This document shows, in pieces, positions 9,901 through 18,425 of a DNA stretch of 58,533 bases; the first letter of the stretch is position 1, and every line of letters starts with the position of its first letter. The notes under the pieces are model-generated. The model did not search any database, was not told where the DNA came from, and saw nothing but the letters and a program-made list of their open reading frames with translations. Source of the stretch: an uncultured Prevotella sp. Lineage in GTDB: Bacteria > Bacteroidota > Bacteroidia > Bacteroidales > Bacteroidaceae. Location of the stretch: the NCBI GenBank assembly GCA_934272845.1, contig CAKQSF010000013.1:1-58533 (forward strand), in the 5' to 3' direction. The translations under genes and the position numbers were made by a program.

Positions 9901-12269
9901 ATTGTGCCCTGCATCTTACCCTCGATAACGATATCGTTGATACCAACGTTCTTGCCTTTTCCGAGTCCTACGACAGAGATGGCGAGTTTCAGTGGATTGC
10001 TTGCATCAGCAGATACTCCTTCCACGCTCACTTCAAACGTTTTCAGTTCTAATCCCTTGCTTGAGCGGTTCACTCCTGCGTTCTCGCAGATTGTGGCACT
10101 GCCTGTTCCGCTTATCACTGCTGTGATGTTACCACCGTCTGTACCGTAGCGTGCAGCCTGGAACTTCACTTTTGTTGGCATGAACACTACGCCTTCCTCT
10201 GGGGTCAGAGTAAAGGTCACGGTGTTACCTTCTACTGCTGACGATGGTAATGAACTTGCTGTAGCGTTCGCTATCTTCGTCTGCACCTTTCCGTCGTCTG
10301 TACTTCCGCTCCACGTGCAACCACCATTCTTACTAACTGTGAGCAGAGAACCGTAAGAAACAGTCTTGCCTACGAAGCCTACTGTCATTTCTTCTGGTGC
10401 GAAGACAGGGTCTGAGTCAACGAGACTATATGATACGGTTCCATTATAGTCCACTGCCTGTCCACCCATTTTGGTGGCAGTGCCGTGTATTGTCATGTTT
10501 GAAACACAGAAGTATTTACCGCTTGCCTCAGCAGCCTGACCGTTATACCAAGGGTATAGGCGCACATAGAGTGACTGTCCCTCTTCTATCTTGCTTACAA
10601 CTGGGCATTCGATGAGCGTCGGAGCGTCCTTCGCCATATTCACTTTCTCGTCTATGAGAACGGGATTAGAGAAATCCTTATTCGTGCTGTAGTACGCATG
10701 GTAACTCACTGCTGAGCCACCACGACCTGAGATATAATATGATATTTTGTCAACAGCATACTCATAGTCGGCTGGACAGGTAACCTTAAACTCAGCATAA
10801 CGTGTTGACACCTCGTCAATCTCGCCTGCTCCCCACTTGCCTGTTGGTGTGGTGAGGAGTTGCATCTTGCGCATTGCGTCACCTGTACCCATATTGGCAT
10901 AAACCGATGCGTTGAGTTCTGAGAGTGTCTGGTCTGCCACTGTCAATAGTTCGCTTGCCTCTGGTGCGCCTGATGTTGTCAATGTCCACACCGCTGTTGC
11001 TTCTTTTCCACCTGATAGGTTTATTGCCTCAGCGGAAAGAGGAAGCGAAGATGTCTGTGCACCTGCCGTAGCGGTAAGAGTTCCTGTTATTGTACCAGAA
11101 TTATTGAGGTTTGCCTTTACGTATATCGTACTTATGACACTGTTACCACTGCATGGAATGGTAATACTTGTAGCATAATTCTTCTTATCGAGTGAGACGA
11201 GGAAACCGCCATCAGCCGTCACGGTCATGTCGTTGCCACTCTCCAGTCCGAAGGCTGAAACGTTGAATTCTTTTACTACAGACTGTCCCTGGTATGCCTT
11301 TCCGAGGTCGCCTGATGTTGGGTTGAATGTTATCTCTGACGAAACGATAACGTCCTTTGCCAGTGCTTCGAGTACCGCTTTCTTCTTAGGGTCGGTCTCT
11401 GAGGCTGCCTGCGCCTTGAGTTGCTGAGCAAACTCGCGTGCTATCAGCGTTGCACCGAGTGCTCCTGGGTGTGTAGAGTCATCGTTACAGAAGAGGTTGC
11501 TGGTGCAATATGCCTCACCGTAACTTACATACATATTGGCGGTAAGTGTTGTTAGGTCTATGAACGGTACATCGTCATACTCGTTTGCAACGTTTCTTGC
11601 CTGTGCCACGTAATCGTATGTATCGTCTGACGATGCTACCTTATTACCTGTTGTGAGTGTTTTACCATCACATATAGTAAAACTGTCACCAAGATCGTGC
11701 TGGCCGTTGCGGAGTATTGCCGTGCCGCTTGACTCGAAATACTTTCTGCATATAGGACCGACAACGATTGGTGTCACGCCCATTGCCTTCGCTTCGTCAA
11801 TGTACTTGCGTATATATTCCTTGTAAGTACCGCTTGCCGTAGTGCCACGATAGTCTGTAGAGGCGGCTTTGTCTGCCTGACCTGTGGCGGTATAGTATGC
11901 TTTTACTACGTCGCCATCGGCACCACCGTTCTTCTCATCGTTGTGGGCGAACTGTATAAGGAGGTAGTCTCCCTTCTGCATTTCGTCGCTTCCGCCCTTA
12001 ACGAGCGTTGGCCAGTAGGCTGCTTCCTTATAGAAAGACTTACTTGAGGCACCCGACTTACCACGGTTGTTCACCGTCACGTTGTCAGTATTAAAGAACT
12101 GTTGCAGCATCTGCGCCCATCCTCGTTTGTCGGTAGAACCGTCAGTGGAGTAGTTCGCCATGGTGGAGTCACCAATGGTGTGCAACTTCTTCTTTGCCTC
12201 TGCCGCCGTCACACCTATAAGAAGTGTCACGAGCAACAACAGCAAATGTTTGAAAAAGTTTTTGTTCAT
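6981..12269 (-). CDS. Secreted multidomain pectin esterase (CE12 + CE8) with T9SS C-terminal domain
   Basis: This 1,762-residue exported protein carries two esterase types for pectin. After a signal peptide (to about residue 25) comes an SGNH domain with GDST near 33 and a catalytic D-x-x-H in DDSTHPG near 265, as in rhamnogalacturonan acetylesterases (CE12). The middle holds carbohydrate-binding-like beta domains, two InlB B-type repeats (about 790-950, each with a W-pattern and NxTAxF or similar ending) and an Ig-like domain with PADGATGVS (about 1180-1270). Residues about 1285-1625 form a CE8 pectin methylesterase, with GGVDFIYGSG near 1475 and YLGRPW near 1536. The last 40 residues (IYNLLGQPVK...GVFIMNNKAVMVK) match a type A T9SS sorting domain, so surface attachment or release is expected. 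The propeller/AraC gene upstream is the likely regulator. Confidence 0.9.
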   Translation of the reverse strand: MNKNFFKHLLLLLVTLLIGVTAAEAKKKLHTIGDSTMANYSTDGSTDKRGWAQMLQQFFNTDNVTVNNRGKSGASSKSFYKEAAYWPTLVKGGSDEMQKGDYLLIQFAHNDEKNGGADGDVVKAYYTATGQADKAASTDYRGTTASGTYKEYIRKYIDEAKAMGVTPIVVGPICRKYFESSGTAILRNGQHDLGDSFTICDGKTLTTGNKVASSDDTYDYVAQARNVANEYDDVPFIDLTTLTANMYVSYGEAYCTSNLFCNDDSTHPGALGATLIAREFAQQLKAQAASETDPKKKAVLEALAKDVIVSSEITFNPTSGDLGKAYQGQSVVKEFNVSAFGLESGNDMTVTADGGFLVSLDKKNYATSITIPCSGNSVISTIYVKANLNNSGTITGTLTATAGAQTSSLPLSAEAINLSGGKEATAVWTLTTSGAPEASELLTVADQTLSELNASVYANMGTGDAMRKMQLLTTPTGKWGAGEIDEVSTRYAEFKVTCPADYEYAVDKISYYISGRGGSAVSYHAYYSTNKDFSNPVLIDEKVNMAKDAPTLIECPVVSKIEEGQSLYVRLYPWYNGQAAEASGKYFCVSNMTIHGTATKMGGQAVDYNGTVSYSLVDSDPVFAPEEMTVGFVGKTVSYGSLLTVSKNGGCTWSGSTDDGKVQTKIANATASSLPSSAVEGNTVTFTLTPEEGVVFMPTKVKFQAARYGTDGGNITAVISGTGSATICENAGVNRSSKGLELKTFEVSVEGVSADASNPLKLAISVVGLGKGKNVGINDIVIEGKMQGTIQQSKKYALTTSVSPAEAGTVALDPQMSAYKEGSEVTLTAKRNFGYKFKEWQVDGKSASTTEAYTLTMDADKNVTAVFDAIPVYTVSTSCTNDAELSIGSVTLTPNDNDGKYEAGTKVTATANESRILKFMQWTDGGENAGTTATRTITVNSDLNLIANYEVQDFVAVFDASKTQAYAYETTTQYPFQADITWDAERNAQAAVVRQSDGSLVYTQNTGTPVVRNREGVVMAGINGLYQNGYDTRDIAWQYQFSTKGFTNVTFVGDMAAKNAATKTYKAQYSLDGTTFANVDGAEWDMTANVIKPISFTLPAEADGKDLVYVRVCGTGDEILNSSYTFDNTFDGLKYTAHSESGIGNVYVLGTAETVADDVAPVVTTTLPADGATGVSASGSITISYNERIQAGTALADATLDGKTLQPTWNTRSVTFNYVGLEYGKTYAFVLPAGYVADRSGNAAAAQTLTFTVMDRQKPQARIFDAVVDKTLDLKQGESIAATETMPKQYRYIQDAIDDAPNNATTPYLIYIKEGYYNDPNTTFNDSYGTRFTTSQTGADAPTEKIPGGKNDYDDCRLVYVNKPNVHLIGQAVDKVTIATDRMDGSCTDASRVWYHVNAGATLEVQDNASDFYMQGVTLDNENWTIKGMEGPQALCMNITSDRAVFDDINARSYQDTYKSNGTYNRQFFYNSTIEGGVDFIYGSGDVWFENCILNINRKNGGFIVAPNHPEGTRWGYVFNNTTITTTYTSNPEDYQIYLGRPWHEQPMTVFLHTKMEVKPYDGYWYPTMGGLPKLWAVYDIVDKKGYALSEKSIEDYYYTSNGETITGKAKNYLTADEAAQYTVANVMAGDGSSAKTGVWNPMEVVEKTAVPVLKQEGNEVTWQADDYAICYVVTVNGKPVAFTTEPRYVAAVGDEIQVQSVNENGALSAMSAVLSVSTGIETVTNDTVNAASSTIYNLLGQPVKTPSNGVFIMNNKAVMVK

Positions 12270-13120
12270 AAAAAGTTATTATTATTTGGTTAGTTATTTA
12301 GCGTTGGCAATTATTATTATCTGCATGCAAAGTTAATGCTTTTTATTAATAAAGAAGGTTTAGATTGTTGTCAAATATAGTGTAATATTATCGCACCATG
12401 GGTGTAATTTTGCGTCAACACTGATAATTTTCCGCGGTTTTATCGGTGTTTTCGTAAAATACCAGTAAGTAATTATTCAGTTCACCACAGGGGTCTTCCC
12501 CTGAGCAAAACGGGAAATAACAACACTAGACAGACTCAATCGCAAGTTCTCTGTAACGCAGGGATGATACATGTTATATAGAAGCGATAATTAAATGGTG
12601 AGTACGTGCAAAGTATAGTAATGGTAACTATGTGCTATGGATAGAATCAGCCTGGAAGGCTATACTTTGAGTAACCGTGGGCGAAGCCTACGGACTTGGC
12701 ATAGGAAGGAAAATACCAGCCTGGAAGGCTGTACATTATCGGTAGTGTACAGCCTTCCAGGCTGAGAATAGGGAGAGTACCTAAAATCCGTGGGCGGTGC
12801 CTACGGTTACTCATAGTATTGGCTTCCAGCCAAAGAATTGCTAACGTTGCTTCAAAATATTGGCTTCTTGCTAAGGCAAGCGGCAAAGCCGAGTTCAGCC
12901 AAAGAAAGTTTAACTGTGACATTGTGAGAAAGCGCGCACGTAAATAAAGGCTTTGGTTAACGCGACTATCGCTGAATAGTTATACTGGTAAATAAGTGTT
13001 CTAAATTATTTTAATATTTAATATGACGACATCCATATACACTTAATCATATGTAATAATAATTTTGAATACTTACTTATGAATATCTTTGTATTATAAG
13101 AAGTTCACAGCGAAATAGTG
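12270..13120. other. Gene-free spacer with palindromic repeat block
   Basis: No convincing gene is seen between the pectin esterase start and its putative regulator. A TAACTTTG promoter-like box on the minus strand (12328-12335) lies 59 bases from the esterase start. A small CAGGGG/CCCCTG hairpin is near 12487-12502. The region 12640-12920 is a cluster of short palindromes described separately. Confidence 0.7.
12648..12920. repeat. Bacteroidales-type palindromic repeat cluster
   Basis: A perfect 18-base inverted repeat (12718-12735 with 12746-12763, AGCCTGGAAGGCTGTACA arms) is surrounded by a further partial copy at 12648-12661. Two imperfect hairpins of the form CCGTGGGC..GCCTACGG lie at 12675-12693 and 12788-12806, and repeated TTGGCT(T/C) segments at 12823-12905. 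These elements resemble dispersed intergenic repeats known in this order. The apparent 91-codon minus-strand frame across them is not a gene. Confidence 0.75.
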
Positions 13121-13338
13121 ATTTCCCAAATTTACCATTTTCCACCTACACAACACAAGCAACTATAACTAACTACAATACAACATGTTACTTTTCCTCT
13201 CAAGTAGAGGGGTGCTTCTATAATGTAATCAGGGCTTAATCGCACTGCAATTAAGCCCTGATTACAAAACAAAAGCGCCCAAATCGCAATGCAATCAGGG
13301 CGCTTTTATCGTATTTCCGTAATTTACCATTTTTCATA
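13121..13338. repeat. 218-bp compound intergenic element, copy 1
   Basis: The element is bounded by 26-base direct repeats starting at 13121 and 13313 (ATTTCC.AATTTACCATTTT core). It contains a perfect 16-base inverted repeat (13225-13240 with 13250-13265) and a hairpin 13271-13280 / 13298-13307 followed by TTTTATCG. Copy 2 is at 27943-28160 with the same 192-base spacing between the ends. Confidence 0.8.
13271..13310. terminator. Hairpin within repeat element, possible terminator of the regulator gene
   Basis: AAAAGCGCCC pairs with GGGCGCTTTT. The stem carries A and T runs on opposite sides and so could end transcription on either strand. It lies 43 bases after the stop of the minus-strand regulator. 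Confidence 0.55.
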
Positions 13339-13352
13339 GGGGAAACACCTAC

Positions 13353-15875
13353 CTATGACTTATGGGTATTTCTGTATTCGCTCGGCGATACTCCTATGGA
13401 CGTCTTGAAGCATTTTGAGAAATACTTCGGGTCTGAATAGCCACAGGAATATGCTATATCGTTAATACTACGCGTAGTGGTCTGCAACTGCTGGCAGGCT
13501 CGCTTGATGCGGGCTTCTTTCAGAAAGTCGGCTGGTGTCACACCGAGCAGTTGCTTGGTCTTGCGGTTTAGGCTGGAACGTGAGGTGGCTGTGGCTAATG
13601 CCATCTCATCTATACCCACACTACTGTCGCCAAGATTCTCATCGGCAAAGGCGAGAAGACGACGAATAAAAGCATCATCCTCCTCTGATATATTTACGGC
13701 TGCAGGCGTAGGTGATGCTGCCACGGATTGTACTTCTTCCGTTGGCACAGGCTTCTCATCTGGATGCCCTGTATCTACGACACTATTTGAGACTGACGCC
13801 TGCGCTGACATCATGGTCTGTCGCTCAAATAGTTGCAGGTAGGCCTTGAGGTTTTCCTCACGCTGACGCTTTAGGGCACGAATATAGGTCACGGTGTATG
13901 TTATACCTGAGATAAGAATTATCCCTAAAAGGATATAGAGCACCGTGGCAAGGCGTGTCTCCCAAAACGTTGGTTTGACGTCAAGGTATATAACGCGAGT
14001 ATTGTCTACCCACAGTCCCTCGGCGTTAGTGGAACGTATCTCTATGCGATACATACCAGGGGCAAGGTCGAAGAGGCTCAACGAACGTGTATCGTGGGGA
14101 GTGGTCCATACTGTTTCGTGGCTGCGTCCCCACCAGTCTCTTTCCTGACATATACGTGTGGAATACTTTATGTGGGTGTTGTCTGTAAAGTCGAGGGCAG
14201 CATACTGTATGGTGATGTTGCGATCTTTTGAGGAAAGATGTATGGTGTCATGTGCCTCAACAGAAAAGTCCGTTGGCATACCGGGAACTGAGACGGATGT
14301 TATGACAATGCGCGGCACGTAAGATCGTTGGTGAAAAGCACTCTCTGCCATGATTATTACGCCCGACTCTGTGGACAATAACCAACGTCCATCTGGCAAT
14401 AGCAATGGCTCTGCGTCTGAGAAGCGAGAGGCTATGGAGAAGAAAAGGTCATTGAAATTCTCTGCTTCGCCTGTATCAGCGTTAAGGCGTGTCACCTGAT
14501 TGTTGCACTGTACGAGTATCTCGTCTGCTGCCTCTGCCATGGCGAGCGCTACGTCAGAGCCCATGCCTGTGGTGGTATTGAAATGGCGAAAGGCAAACTG
14601 CGGTGCAGTAAGATTTCGGGTGAGCAGCATATTGACACCCCCACTCTCGGTGGTGATGAAGAGCCTGCCTTTGCGGTCGAACATCATATCCATCACAGCA
14701 CTACTTGAAAGGCTGGCGGCACGGTCTGATTCGCGTTCGTGTACGTTAAAGGTTATGCTGCCATAGGGCTTCTTAAAGTGGGGAATAACTAGAAATCCCT
14801 CTGTGGTAGTGGCAAGAAGCAGACTGTCACCGACAATCATTATGCGGCGCATGTAGATATTATTCTTAGGATAACGGCGGAACGTATTGTTCATATTACG
14901 AAACAATGGTACTCCACTCGTACGTTCCATCACATTGATGCCTCCACCATGGGTCGCTATCCATAGTCGCCCTTGACGGTCTTCTTTTATATCGTAGACG
15001 TTCTCGCAATTTATCGTCGCTCCACTCTTTATCTGCGCAGCATCGCCTTTGGTAAAGTTCTCTATGGCAAACACTCCGTTTTCGGTTTCTTTCAGTCTGT
15101 AGAGCCCGTTTGGTTTGCTTCCCAACCAAATGGTGCCATTACGCTGTTGCATCACACAATACACGGGTGCGAAGCGTACGGGCGTGGGATGCAGACGACC
15201 GTCTATACCAAGATAGCCTATGAGGTTGGCGTTACTGTCGAGCACTGTGACCACTCCGCTGTTGCGGACCGTTACCCAAATACGCTTTTTGTTATCAACA
15301 TATATGCTGCGCACTATGTCTTCTGGCACTGCCTCTATGCGCTGCGCAGGCATAGGGGCTGGGGTAACCTTGTAAACGCCATATAAGCCCATCACCCACA
15401 TATTACGTTGAGTATCGCGAAATACTTGTCTTACCTTTTCAAACTGTCGACCGCATACGTCTGCCTCTTCCTCGGGATGCACCTCGCTGTCTGCTTTTAT
15501 ACGAGTAAGGTAACGTTCACTGGTAGCAGCATCTGGAAGTTCAAACTTATATGTAGAAAGATTGAAACGCCAAATATGGTCGTTGATATTGCAATAGATA
15601 TTGCCGTCATCTCCCATCTGCATATTGCGGATACGGTCAGAGGTCAACTTGCTATTGTCACCTGGCTGCGACTTGAACACGGTGAAGTCATAACCATCAT
15701 AACGGTTAAGTCCATTCCACGTTGCGAACCACATGAAGCCGCACTTGTCTTGCAACACTCTGGTGCAGTGCCACTGCGACATACCATTATGATCGTCATA
15801 ATGTGTGAACCGCCAATTGGTGGCTGCAAGCGAATATTGTACGCAAAAAAGAAACGTAAAAAGTAGATACCTCAT
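13353..15875 (-). CDS. Propeller sensor fused to AraC-type DNA-binding domain (membrane-spanning regulator)
   Basis: This 840-residue regulator has a signal-anchor start (MRYLLFTFLFCVQYSLAA) and about 600 periplasmic residues of two-component-regulator propeller repeats (for example GFMWFATWNGLNRYDG, RLWIATHGGGINV). A Y_Y_Y-like beta domain with FDLAPGMYRIEIRSTN follows, then one membrane helix at about 643-663 and a cytoplasmic AraC/XylS domain at about 735-840 (INDIAYSCGYSDPKYFSKCFK). Classical Bacteroidetes hybrid two-component systems place a histidine kinase and receiver between helix and AraC domain. Both are absent here, so DNA binding should be controlled directly by ligand sensing across the membrane. 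It lies upstream of the pectin esterase on the same strand, so a pectin oligosaccharide signal is the natural guess. No frameshift suggests that a kinase was recently lost. Confidence 0.88.
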   Translation of the reverse strand: MRYLLFTFLFCVQYSLAATNWRFTHYDDHNGMSQWHCTRVLQDKCGFMWFATWNGLNRYDGYDFTVFKSQPGDNSKLTSDRIRNMQMGDDGNIYCNINDHIWRFNLSTYKFELPDAATSERYLTRIKADSEVHPEEEADVCGRQFEKVRQVFRDTQRNMWVMGLYGVYKVTPAPMPAQRIEAVPEDIVRSIYVDNKKRIWVTVRNSGVVTVLDSNANLIGYLGIDGRLHPTPVRFAPVYCVMQQRNGTIWLGSKPNGLYRLKETENGVFAIENFTKGDAAQIKSGATINCENVYDIKEDRQGRLWIATHGGGINVMERTSGVPLFRNMNNTFRRYPKNNIYMRRIMIVGDSLLLATTTEGFLVIPHFKKPYGSITFNVHERESDRAASLSSSAVMDMMFDRKGRLFITTESGGVNMLLTRNLTAPQFAFRHFNTTTGMGSDVALAMAEAADEILVQCNNQVTRLNADTGEAENFNDLFFSIASRFSDAEPLLLPDGRWLLSTESGVIIMAESAFHQRSYVPRIVITSVSVPGMPTDFSVEAHDTIHLSSKDRNITIQYAALDFTDNTHIKYSTRICQERDWWGRSHETVWTTPHDTRSLSLFDLAPGMYRIEIRSTNAEGLWVDNTRVIYLDVKPTFWETRLATVLYILLGIILISGITYTVTYIRALKRQREENLKAYLQLFERQTMMSAQASVSNSVVDTGHPDEKPVPTEEVQSVAASPTPAAVNISEEDDAFIRRLLAFADENLGDSSVGIDEMALATATSRSSLNRKTKQLLGVTPADFLKEARIKRACQQLQTTTRSINDIAYSCGYSDPKYFSKCFKTSIGVSPSEYRNTHKS

Positions 15876-15912
15876 AGGTCTTAAAGGCTAAAAAAGTTTA
15901 GAACAAAAAAAA

Positions 15913-15972
15913 TATGATTACTAAAACATGATGTCATACAATACGCATGACACCATATTCTAAGTAATCATA
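15913..15972 (-). terminator. Terminator downstream of the obg-yfiH genes
   Basis: An outer stem (15913-15922 with 15963-15972, TATGATTACT arms) encloses an inner ATGTCAT/ATGACA-type stem. On the minus strand it is followed by a run of eight T. Confidence 0.8.
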
Positions 15973-16014
15973 ATTGCTATCATAATTTTAAATTTTTAAT
16001 TTTATCTTTTATCT

Positions 16015-16806
16015 TTAATCTATCATGAAGCCTGTAAAGATTCTTCCACACTTCTCTTCGCCCTTTTGCTCTCGGCGGGCGGAGAAGAAACGGTCGTCGG
16101 TAAAGGTATCTATATCGCTGACCATAATGTTTTCTGCCTTTATGCCAGTCATAATCAGTTGCTGACGGTTTACTCCTTTAAGGTCGATATGCCATTTCAC
16201 TGGTTGTTGCGGTACTTCTCCGTCATGAGCAAAGGCAGGATACTGTCGCGCGAAATCGTCCATTGGGAACTGTGCTTCGACAAAGGCATTGTAGACTTCA
16301 TCGCCTACTTCAAAACTATCAAGGCTTATTCCTGGACCTATCACTGCCTTGCACTGCGCAGGATCGCTATGATACATCTGCCGCATCTGCTCAATTGTCT
16401 TCAGAACGATGCTCTGCACTGTGCCACGCCAACCTGCATGGATGGCGGCAGCGGCATGATGCTCTGGGTCATAGACGATAACAGGGATGCAGTCTGCGGT
16501 AGATACACCCAGTACTGCATTGGTAATATTTGTCATTACAGCATCTACTCCCTCCATAAGCATTTGCTGTGTTTGGGGAGAAAGGGCAAAGAACTCTTCC
16601 GCAACAGGCATTACGCGGTCTGTATGTGTCTGGTGTGGACGAACAAAGCGTATAGCGTCGGCAGAAATATTACGCATACCTGCCAACGTATTTTTTATAA
16701 CTTCTGGGTCACGACCAATGGTTCTGTCAGTAGTAAAAGCCGTTATGTCACTGCCAAGATTATATGTTAGCAGTCCCTTCTCTATGTTATCATTTATTGC
16801 TTTCAT
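16015..16806 (-). CDS. YfiH/PgeF-family protein (multicopper polyphenol oxidase-like, purine nucleoside phosphorylase)
   Basis: This is a 263-residue member of the DUF152/YfiH family. Characterised members act as zinc-dependent purine nucleoside phosphorylases or adenosine deaminases and have been linked to peptidoglycan editing. Family signatures are visible: [24 protein letters not shown] and [15 protein letters not shown], supplying the His/Cys metal site. The start at 16806 ([11 protein letters not shown]) fits family length and overlaps the obg stop by 17 bases. An in-frame ATG at 16854 would run deeper into obg and adds an implausible Met/Lys-rich tail. It is therefore the second gene of an obg operon, ended by a clear terminator. 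Confidence 0.88.
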   Translation of the reverse strand: MKAINDNIEKGLLTYNLGSDITAFTTDRTIGRDPEVIKNTLAGMRNISADAIRFVRPHQTHTDRVMPVAEEFFALSPQTQQMLMEGVDAVMTNITNAVLGVSTADCIPVIVYDPEHHAAAAIHAGWRGTVQSIVLKTIEQMRQMYHSDPAQCKAVIGPGISLDSFEVGDEVYNAFVEAQFPMDDFARQYPAFAHDGEVPQQPVKWHIDLKGVNRQQLIMTGIKAENIMVSDIDTFTDDRFFSARREQKGEEKCGRIFTGFMID

Positions 16807-18031
16807 CGTCTGCATATTCAAAGTCATCAAGGTCTTCAAGGTCATCTTCATCAAGATACTCTATGTCATCAGCATCAATTTCTTCTATTATGCCGATTTC
16901 TTCATCCGCATTACGGTCTTCTTCCTCTACTTCCGCAGCAAGGTAAGACAGGTCTTTGTCACGGTGAACAAGCGTATCCTCGGCTATTACACCAGCAATC
17001 TTGTTTGATTCACTGTTGAGTTCTTCCCACAATACGTCCTTGAGTTCACTAAGTCCCATGCCTGTAACACTTGAGATAAAGACTACGTGACCATTCTCTG
17101 TCTTGCCATCAGGGCTTAACAGACCGCTGTTCATGAGGTCTTCTTTGAGCATATTGATAAGTTCTTCGTCAAGCAAATCGCATTTTGTGATGGCTAGAAC
17201 GCGATGTTTCTGTAGCATTTCTGGGTTGAACTTATGCAGTTCGTTAAGCAATAGTTCATATTCCTTCTTAATATCATCGCTATCTCCTGGCACCATAAAG
17301 AGAAGAAGCGAGTTGCGCTCTATGTGACGAAGGAAACGAAGACCGAGTCCTTTGCCCTCTGCCGCTCCTTCTATAATGCCTGGTATGTCTGCCATCACGA
17401 ATGACTTGTGGTCACGATATTCTACTATTCCGAGCGAAGGTTCGAGAGTTGTAAAAGGATAGTTGGCTATCTTAGGACGTGCAGATGACAGACTTGAGAG
17501 CAGAGTTGATTTTCCTGCGTTTGGCAAACCTACGAGACCTACGTCTGCAAGCAACTTCAACTCCATGATAACGGTCATCTCTTGCATCGGTTCTCCTGGC
17601 TGCGCATAACGGGGTGCTTGGTTGGTTGCAGTACGAAACTGGAAGTTTCCGAGTCCACCTCGGCCTCCCTTCAGCAATACTACCTCCTGACCGTCTTCCA
17701 TTACGTCGCAAACAAACTTACCTGTCTCAGCATCATAGACAACAGTTCCGCATGGTACGTCAACGTAAATGTCTTTACCATTCGTTCCATGGCACTTGTC
17801 TCTACCACCATTACCGCCATGTTCTGCAAAGATATGACGCTGGTAACGCAGGTGAAGCAGCGTCCAATAGTTATGATTTCCGCGCAATATGATGCTTCCA
17901 CCGTTACCGCCATCACCGCCATCAGGACCACCATTAGGGTTGTACTTAACGTGACGAAGATGCATACTTCCTCTACCACCTTTGCCAGAACGACACTGTA
18001 TTTTTACATAATCTACGAAATTACTTTCCAT
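16790..18031 (-). CDS. obg: GTPase Obg/CgtA
   Basis: This 413-residue essential GTPase is involved in late 50S ribosome assembly and stringent control. The N-terminal glycine-rich Obg fold (about 1-160) contains [19 protein letters not shown] and [12 protein letters not shown]. The G domain follows, with [14 protein letters not shown] (P loop), [18 protein letters not shown] (G3) and ITKCDLLDE (G4, TKCD). The C-terminal tail (about 350-413) is highly acidic ([18 protein letters not shown]), as in many Obg proteins. The gene overlaps the start of the YfiH-like gene. Five 43-bp tandem repeats lie 60 bases upstream. Confidence 0.97.
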   Translation of the reverse strand: MESNFVDYVKIQCRSGKGGRGSMHLRHVKYNPNGGPDGGDGGNGGSIILRGNHNYWTLLHLRYQRHIFAEHGGNGGRDKCHGTNGKDIYVDVPCGTVVYDAETGKFVCDVMEDGQEVVLLKGGRGGLGNFQFRTATNQAPRYAQPGEPMQEMTVIMELKLLADVGLVGLPNAGKSTLLSSLSSARPKIANYPFTTLEPSLGIVEYRDHKSFVMADIPGIIEGAAEGKGLGLRFLRHIERNSLLLFMVPGDSDDIKKEYELLLNELHKFNPEMLQKHRVLAITKCDLLDEELINMLKEDLMNSGLLSPDGKTENGHVVFISSVTGMGLSELKDVLWEELNSESNKIAGVIAEDTLVHRDKDLSYLAAEVEEEDRNADEEIGIIEEIDADDIEYLDEDDLEDLDDFEYADDESNK

Positions 18032-18090
18032 TATTCTTTAAATTAAGAGTTTATAATTAAGAGTTTAAAATCATGATTACATCAGTTTCG

Positions 18091-18305
18091 GATTATAGAC
18101 CTACCTGATTATAGGCTGGTTCTATTAGTTCCTGATTATAGACCTACCTAATTATAGGCTAGTTCTATTAGTTCCTGATTATAGACCTACCTGATTATAG
18201 GCTAGTTATATTAGTTCCTGATTATAGACCTACCTGATTATAGACTGGTTCTACTAGTTACGGATTATAGACCTACCTGATTATAGGCTGGTTCTATTAA
18301 TTACC
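18091..18305. repeat. Five 43-bp tandem repeats
   Basis: Units start at 18091, 18134, 18177, 18220 and 18263, with consensus beginning GATTATAGACCTACCTGATT and about 90% or better identity. Each unit holds the 8-mer GATTATAG twice, so there is a sub-period. The array fills the gap between the TPR gene and obg. The remainder of that gap (18306-18425) shows nothing recognisable. Confidence 0.92.
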
Positions 18306-18425
18306 TTTGTTATATTTCGTGGCTATTGTCGAAATCAAAGTGTAAGTAAGAGAAGGTTACTTATAATAACAGCGAAACATGAGTAACAATAATTTTCTTT
18401 CCTTAATCATTATTTGTTATTTAAT

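Noticed and set aside
8620..10149. Long plus-strand open frames opposite the pectin esterase, up to 240 codons
   Set aside because: They are antisense to a confidently identified gene with recognisable domains, and their translations show no family signature.
12647..12922. Open frame of 91 codons on the minus strand in the pectin-esterase spacer
   Set aside because: It runs through palindromic repeats and has no coding-like features. The same translated pattern arises from dispersed intergenic repeats.
13353..15875. Frameshift remnant of a full hybrid two-component system
   Set aside because: The frame is intact through helix, linker and AraC domain, and the linker of about 70 residues shows no kinase motif fragments.
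18091..18305. CRISPR array
   Set aside because: The units are contiguous 43-bp repeats with no unique spacers of constant length and no cas genes nearby.
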